Below are positions 59,879-64,000 of a stretch of DNA of 64,000 nt, piece by piece. The stretch lies in assembly GCF_030362815.1 (NCBI RefSeq), contig NZ_JAUCGR010000002.1, forward strand, positions 434,001 through 498,000, written 5' to 3'. The notes below the pieces were generated by a model. The model saw only the letters and a list, made by a program, of their open reading frames with translations. It was not told the DNA's origin and made no database searches. A program made the position numbers and the translations under genes. The first letter of the stretch is position 1. Every line of letters starts with the position of its first letter. Origin of the DNA: Cellulomonas edaphi (GTDB taxonomy: Bacteria; Actinomycetota; Actinomycetes; Actinomycetales; Cellulomonadaceae).

Positions 59879-62008
59879 TCAGGCGTCGATGCGGCTGCGG
59901 TCGAGCCCGTCGGCGCCGGCCACGATGAAGTCCTTGCGGGGTGCGACGTCGGAGCCCATGAGCAGCTCGAAGATCTCGTCGGCGCGCGCGGCACCCTCCA
60001 CCGTCACGCGACGCAGCGTGCGGTGACGCGGGTCCATCGTCGTCTCGGCCAGCTGGTCGGCGTCCATCTCACCGAGGCCCTTGTAGCGCTGGATGTCCTC
60101 CTTGTACCGCTTGCCCGAGCGGTCCAGCTTCTTCAGCGTCGCGGCGAGCTCCGCCTCCGAGTACGTGTAGACGTACTCGTTCTTGCGCCCGCCGCCGCCG
60201 ATCACCTCGATGCGGTGCAGCGGCGGGACGGCGGCGTAGACCCTGCCCGCCTCCACCAGCGGCCGCATGTAACGGAACAGGAGCGTCAGCAGCAGCGTGC
60301 GGATGTGCGCGCCGTCCACGTCGGCGTCGGTCATCAGCACGACCTTGCCGTAGCGCGCGGCCTCGAGGTCGAACGAGCGACCGGACCCGGCCCCGACAAC
60401 CTGGATGATCGCGGCGCACTCGGCGTTCTTCAGCATGTCCGTGATGGACGCCTTCTGGACGTTGAGGATCTTGCCGCGGATGGGCAGCAGGGCCTGGAAG
60501 TCCGAGCTGCGCGCCAGCTTGGCGGTGCCGAGCGCGCTGTCGCCCTCGACGATGAACAGCTCGCTGCGGTCCACGTCGTCGATCCGGCAGTCCGCGAGCT
60601 TGGCCGGCAGCGAGGAGGACTCGAGCGCGTTCTTGCGGCGGGAGATCTCCTTCTGCTTGCGCGCGGACAGTCGCGCGCGCATCTCGCCGACGATCTTGTC
60701 GAGCAGCAGGCTGGACTGCGCCTTGTGGTCGCGCTTGGGCGAGGAGAAGATCGCGGCCAGCTGCGTGTCGACCACGCGACTGACGATCGCCCGCACCGGG
60801 CCCGTGCCCAGCACCTCCTTGGTCTGCCCCTCGAACTGCGGCTCGGCGAGGCGGACGGTCACGACCGCCGTGAGGCCCGCGAGCACGTCCTCCTTCTCGA
60901 TCTTCTCCGTCAGCGCGTCCTTGGCGCTGATCTTGAGCCGGCGGGCGTTGAGCTCGACCTGCTTGCGCAGCACCTTGAGGAGCCCCGCCTCGAAGCCCGC
61001 CTGGTGCGTCCCCCCCTTGGGGGTGGAGATGATGTTGACGAAGCTGCGCATCTCGGTGTCGTAGCCCGTGCCCCAGCGCAGGGCGATGTCCACCTCGCAC
61101 GTGCGCTGGACCTCCTGGGGGGTCATGTGCCCACGCTCGTCGAGCACCGGCACCGTCTCGGTGAACGAGCCCGAGCCGGTCAGGCTCCACGTGTCCGTGA
61201 CGGCGACGTCGGGCGCCAGGTGGTCGACGAAGTCGATGACGCCGCCGCTGTGGAAGAACGTCTCCTCGTGCGGCCCGCTCTCGCCGGGCGTGCCCACGAT
61301 GCCGCGCTCGTCGCGCACGCTCAGCGTCAGGCCGGGCACCAGGAAGCTGGTCTGCCGCGCGCGCGTGACCAGCTCGTCGTAGGAGAAGACGGCCGTCTTC
61401 GGGAAGATCTGCCGGTCGGCCCAGTACCGCACGCGGGTACCCTCGCGGGCGCGGGCCACCTTGCCCACCACGGCCAGCTCCGAGCCTGAGACGAACGGCT
61501 CGAAGGGCGAGTCGGGGCTGCGACCCGCGCTGTCGTCGAACACGCCCGGCTCGCCGCGGTGGAACGTCATGCGGTGCGTCTTGCCGCCGCGGTCCACCTC
61601 GACGTCGAGGCGCGAGGAGAGCGCGTTGACCACCGAGGCACCGACGCCGTGCAGGCCGCCCGACGCGCCGTAGGAGCCACCGCCGAACTTGCCGCCCGCG
61701 TGCAGCTTGGTGAACACTACCTCGACGCCGGTCAGGCCGGTCTTCGGCTCGATGTCCACCGGGATGCCACGACCGTCGTCACGCACCTCCACCGACGAGT
61801 CGGCGTGCAGGATGATGTCGATGCGCCGGCAGTGGCCCGCCAGCGCCTCGTCGACGGAGTTGTCGATGATCTCCCACATGCAGTGCATGAGGCCGCGGCT
61901 GTCGGTGGTGCCGATGTACATGCCCGGGCGCTTGCGGACTGCTTCGAGCCCCTCCAGGACGGAGAGGTGCCGGGCCGTGTAGCCGGACTGCGAGGAGGTC
62001 GTCGTCAC
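59879..62008 (-). CDS. parE: DNA topoisomerase IV subunit B (ParE type)
   Basis: 709 residues. The GHKL ATPase has VRKRPGMYIGTTDSRGLMH, DNSVDEALAGH and DDGRGIPVD, with GASGGLHGVGASVVNALS; the TOPRIM domain has LFIVEGDSALGTAK and VLMTDADVDGAHIRTLLL; the C-terminus has YKGLGEMDADQL. The GTG at 62008 follows TACCAT by 6 bases, so the message looks leaderless. It pairs with parC at 55402. Confidence 0.93.
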   Translation of the reverse strand: MTTTSSQSGYTARHLSVLEGLEAVRKRPGMYIGTTDSRGLMHCMWEIIDNSVDEALAGHCRRIDIILHADSSVEVRDDGRGIPVDIEPKTGLTGVEVVFTKLHAGGKFGGGSYGASGGLHGVGASVVNALSSRLDVEVDRGGKTHRMTFHRGEPGVFDDSAGRSPDSPFEPFVSGSELAVVGKVARAREGTRVRYWADRQIFPKTAVFSYDELVTRARQTSFLVPGLTLSVRDERGIVGTPGESGPHEETFFHSGGVIDFVDHLAPDVAVTDTWSLTGSGSFTETVPVLDERGHMTPQEVQRTCEVDIALRWGTGYDTEMRSFVNIISTPKGGTHQAGFEAGLLKVLRKQVELNARRLKISAKDALTEKIEKEDVLAGLTAVVTVRLAEPQFEGQTKEVLGTGPVRAIVSRVVDTQLAAIFSSPKRDHKAQSSLLLDKIVGEMRARLSARKQKEISRRKNALESSSLPAKLADCRIDDVDRSELFIVEGDSALGTAKLARSSDFQALLPIRGKILNVQKASITDMLKNAECAAIIQVVGAGSGRSFDLEAARYGKVVLMTDADVDGAHIRTLLLTLLFRYMRPLVEAGRVYAAVPPLHRIEVIGGGGRKNEYVYTYSEAELAATLKKLDRSGKRYKEDIQRYKGLGEMDADQLAETTMDPRHRTLRRVTVEGAARADEIFELLMGSDVAPRKDFIVAGADGLDRSRIDA

Positions 62009-62014
62009 GCCCCG

Positions 62015-62020
62015 ATGGTA
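62015..62020 (-). promoter_or_regulatory. -10 box of leaderless parE
   Basis: TACCAT on the minus strand, 6 bases before the GTG at 62008. Confidence 0.6.
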
Positions 62021-62170
62021 GTCGCGCCCACCCACGCATCCCGGGAAGCGCAGCGCCGCGGTGTCCCACGATGGCGGGTCTGTCACGATCAGGTGACGGT
62101 TGAGTACGCGGTCAGCGAACCACCCCCTCCCGGTGCCATGGATCTTGGGACCAGATGGTTGTATGGAGAC

Positions 62171-62398
62171 GTGACAGGGACCATGACTGAACCGCTGACC
62201 GCAGCCGACCGCTGCGACCGCTGCAACGCGCAGGCGTACGTTCGCGTCGTCCTGCCCGTCGGAGAGCTCCTGTTCTGCGCGCACCACGCGCGCGAGCACG
62301 CCCCCAAGTTCGCCGAGCTCGCCACGCACGTCCAGGACGAGACCGACCGCCTCCTCGCCGAGCACGGCGCGGGTGCGGGTGCGGCCACGCCCTCCTGA
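62171..62398 (+). CDS. DUF7455 domain protein
   Basis: 75 residues. LTAADRCDRCNAQAYVRVVLP and LLFCAHHAREHAPKF form a compact domain with a Cys-Cys and Cys-His pair, probably a zinc site; the C-terminus keeps the family's DETDRLL. Common in actinobacteria, usually beside parE or sigA; function unknown. The GTG at 62171 lies 6 bases after TTGTAT (leaderless); the ATG at 62183 is the alternative start. Confidence 0.84.
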   Translation: MTGTMTEPLTAADRCDRCNAQAYVRVVLPVGELLFCAHHAREHAPKFAELATHVQDETDRLLAEHGAGAGAATPS

Positions 62399-62443
62399 CG
62401 GGCGAGTTCGACCGGTCCACGCAGCGGATCGCACCTCGACGAC

Positions 62444-62476
62444 GAAGGCCCCGAGACTTCACGGTCCGGGGCCTTC
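62444..62476. terminator. Terminator between DUF7455 and MFS genes
   Basis: GAAGGCCCCG (62444-62453) pairs perfectly with CGGGGCCTTC (62467-62476) around a 13-base loop, between convergent genes. Confidence 0.8.
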
Positions 62477-62542
62477 GCTCTGCCCTGGGGCGAGCTGCAC
62501 CCGCCCCTGCGCCGCGTGTGTTCTCGCTCCTGCGACCCCTCG

Positions 62543-63976
62543 TCAGACGTCGACGAGATGGGTGCGGCCGGGCTGGGTGGCGTCGGGCTGGGTGGCGTCG
62601 CTCGTCGGCTCGGCAACCTCCGCCTCGTCGTCGTCGCTCTCGTCGTCCTCGCGCTCATCGCCCGTGGCAACCTCGTCCCGCACCGGGATGCTATCGACGA
62701 ACGCGAGGTGCGGGACGGCGATCACCGCGCCGACCAGCGCGAGCGCACCACCGACCAGCAGGGGCAGGCGCAGGTCGACGCGTGAGACGAGGCCCCCCAG
62801 CAGCGCTGCGCACGGAGCCAGGCCCCACACCAGCGTCCTGGTGGCGCCGTTGACGCGTCCGAGCATCGCTCCCGGGACGATCATCTGGCGCACCGTCGAG
62901 GACTGCACGTTCCACGCCGTCCCCGCCATCGCCGCGACGGCCATCGCCACGGCGGCCACCACCGCGCCACCGGTGCCGCCGGGGGCGAGGCCCAGCACCA
63001 CGAACGCCGCGCCGGCCAGCACCGTGGCCGCCACCATGGCCGTCCGCCGACCGAACCGCCGCGACAGCGCCGGGGAGCAGATCGCGCCCGCGACACCGCC
63101 CAGCGCCATCCCGGCGGTGAGGATGCCGATCGCCGCCTCCGGGACGCCGACACCCCGCACGAGGTAGAACATCAGCGAGCCCTGGGCGAACTGCAGGGTC
63201 ATCGCCACCATCGTCGTGACCAGCACCAGCGCGCGCAGGTGCCGGTGACCGAACGTGTAGCGGAGCCCGCTGACCGTCGCGGCCCAGATGCTCTCGTGCG
63301 GAGCGGGCTTCGCCGCGTCGGCCTCGTCGGCCGCCGAGGCCGCGCCTCCCGCGCGCTCCGGCTCGAGCGCGTCGACCGGCTCGGGCCCGGGACGGCCGGC
63401 GCGGCGGGGCAGCGTGAGCACGAGTGCCGCGGCCCCGGCGTACGCGACGGCGCCGACGACGAGCGGGAGCGGCACCGCCACCGCGAACAGCGCCGCGCCC
63501 AGAGGCAGCGCCACCATCCCCTGCATCACCAGCTCGCCGGCCTGGAACCGTGAGTTGGCCGTGTCGAGCCGGGCGGTCGGCACCAGGGTCGGCACCATGG
63601 CCTGGGCCGCACCGTCGGCGAGCGTCTCGATGCAGGCCGCGAGCAGCACCGTGGCGAACAGCAGCCACAGCGGGATCCCGACCGTCGCGGCGATGACCGC
63701 GAGGGCCACGTAGGCGGCGGCCCTGGTCAGGGCACCGAAGCCCATGATGCGCCGGCGGTCGGCGCGGTCCACGACCGCCCCGGAGAGCACGCCGAGCACC
63801 AGCCACGGCAGGAACGTCAGGGCGCTGACCACGGAGACGACGAACGGGTCGTCGCTCAGCCGCATCGCGAGCAGCGGCATGACCACCATGCCGACGCCGT
63901 CGGCGAGGTTGCTGGCCAGGCTTGCGGACCAGAGGCGCTGGAAGGTCCCGGGAAGGCGGGGGCCGGTGGTGCTCAT
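62543..63976 (-). CDS. MFS transporter, drug-efflux-like
   Basis: 477 residues, complete. About twelve membrane helices with the MFS loop-2/3 motif (GVLSGAVVDRADRRRIM) repeated in the second half (SPALSRRFGRRTAMV). A cytosolic loop rich in Glu and Ala separates the halves (about 205-230). The C-terminal 40 residues are very acidic (DEREDDESDDDEAEVAEP). Similar to the enterobactin/macrolide exporter branch; substrate unknown. ATG 63976 with GGGAACC-type weak upstream sequence. Confidence 0.87.
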   Translation of the reverse strand: MSTTGPRLPGTFQRLWSASLASNLADGVGMVVMPLLAMRLSDDPFVVSVVSALTFLPWLVLGVLSGAVVDRADRRRIMGFGALTRAAAYVALAVIAATVGIPLWLLFATVLLAACIETLADGAAQAMVPTLVPTARLDTANSRFQAGELVMQGMVALPLGAALFAVAVPLPLVVGAVAYAGAAALVLTLPRRAGRPGPEPVDALEPERAGGAASAADEADAAKPAPHESIWAATVSGLRYTFGHRHLRALVLVTTMVAMTLQFAQGSLMFYLVRGVGVPEAAIGILTAGMALGGVAGAICSPALSRRFGRRTAMVAATVLAGAAFVVLGLAPGGTGGAVVAAVAMAVAAMAGTAWNVQSSTVRQMIVPGAMLGRVNGATRTLVWGLAPCAALLGGLVSRVDLRLPLLVGGALALVGAVIAVPHLAFVDSIPVRDEVATGDEREDDESDDDEAEVAEPTSDATQPDATQPGRTHLVDV

Positions 63977-64000
63977 GCGAGGTTCCCTTCGTCGTCGGCG

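Overview
The window reads as a chromosomal segment of a high-GC actinobacterium. GC looks well above 70%, third positions are nearly all G or C, GTG starts are common, and many genes appear to be leaderless behind TANNNT -10 boxes. The gene set (pyruvate formate-lyase, TreY/TreZ, PopR/ClpP, a D-Asp/D-Glu peptidoglycan ligase pair, and SepH, DUF3710, DUF4193 and DUF7455 proteins) fits Micrococcales, most likely Cellulomonas or a close relative. That placement is inference from gene content. I saw no insertion sequence, prophage, CRISPR array, rRNA or tRNA gene. The window is core chromosome, and its interest lies mainly in regulation and in a few functional pairings.

Layout. 1-5065: glgX (5' truncated), treY, treZ, an overlapping glycogen-to-trehalose operon. 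5085-6131: zapE, convergent. 6132-6542: a 411-bp leader region holding a short ORF with Cys-Cys and Cys-Cys-Cys codon runs and two hairpins. 6543-12570: an assimilatory sulfate reduction operon (sulfite reductase, a 51-aa zinc-ribbon-like protein, APS reductase, CysD, CysN, fused CysG), with every junction overlapping. 12595-14397: popR and a two-gene clpP operon with two near-identical palindromes. 14395-15674: a RibD-C-like reductase and an unknown protein. 15685-19138: gnd, an ATP-grasp ligase and an Asp/Glu racemase. 19309-21849: DUF3000, a LuxR-type protein and RNase D. 21991-25409: fadA-fadB behind a perfect 16-bp palindrome. 25476-31082: a small membrane protein, pflA, pflB (with a DosR-like box) and dxs.

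31291-35988: guaB1, an amidotransferase, a Nudix hydrolase, a phosphotransferase and an arginase-fold protein. 36060-40457: aconitase with a 20-bp palindrome in its promoter, a 55-aa protein and a TRAM-domain RNA methyltransferase. 40447-43872: a KimA-type K+ transporter divergent from two RCK/TrkA proteins. 43829-50047: DUF3159, an OB-fold protein, DUF3710, dut, DUF3093, DUF4193, an inositol monophosphatase-like protein, a TRIC channel and sepH. 50061-55295: tdk, a phosphodiesterase-like protein, DUF5998 and a GNAT/acyl-CoA-synthetase fusion. 55402-62008: topoisomerase IV subunits parC and parE pointing towards each other across two genes. 62171-63976: DUF7455 and an MFS transporter.

How the genes work together. 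The sulfur operon reduces activated sulfate through APS (no APS kinase present) and makes its own siroheme. Its leader suggests cysteine-responsive attenuation. The popR/clpP block looks like the inducible second ClpP system known from Streptomyces, including the LAA-ending regulator and its palindromic sites. The ligase/racemase pair probably makes and attaches the D-acidic residue of the peptidoglycan cross-bridge. The kimA/RCK block is a compact potassium module without a TrkH/KtrB channel.
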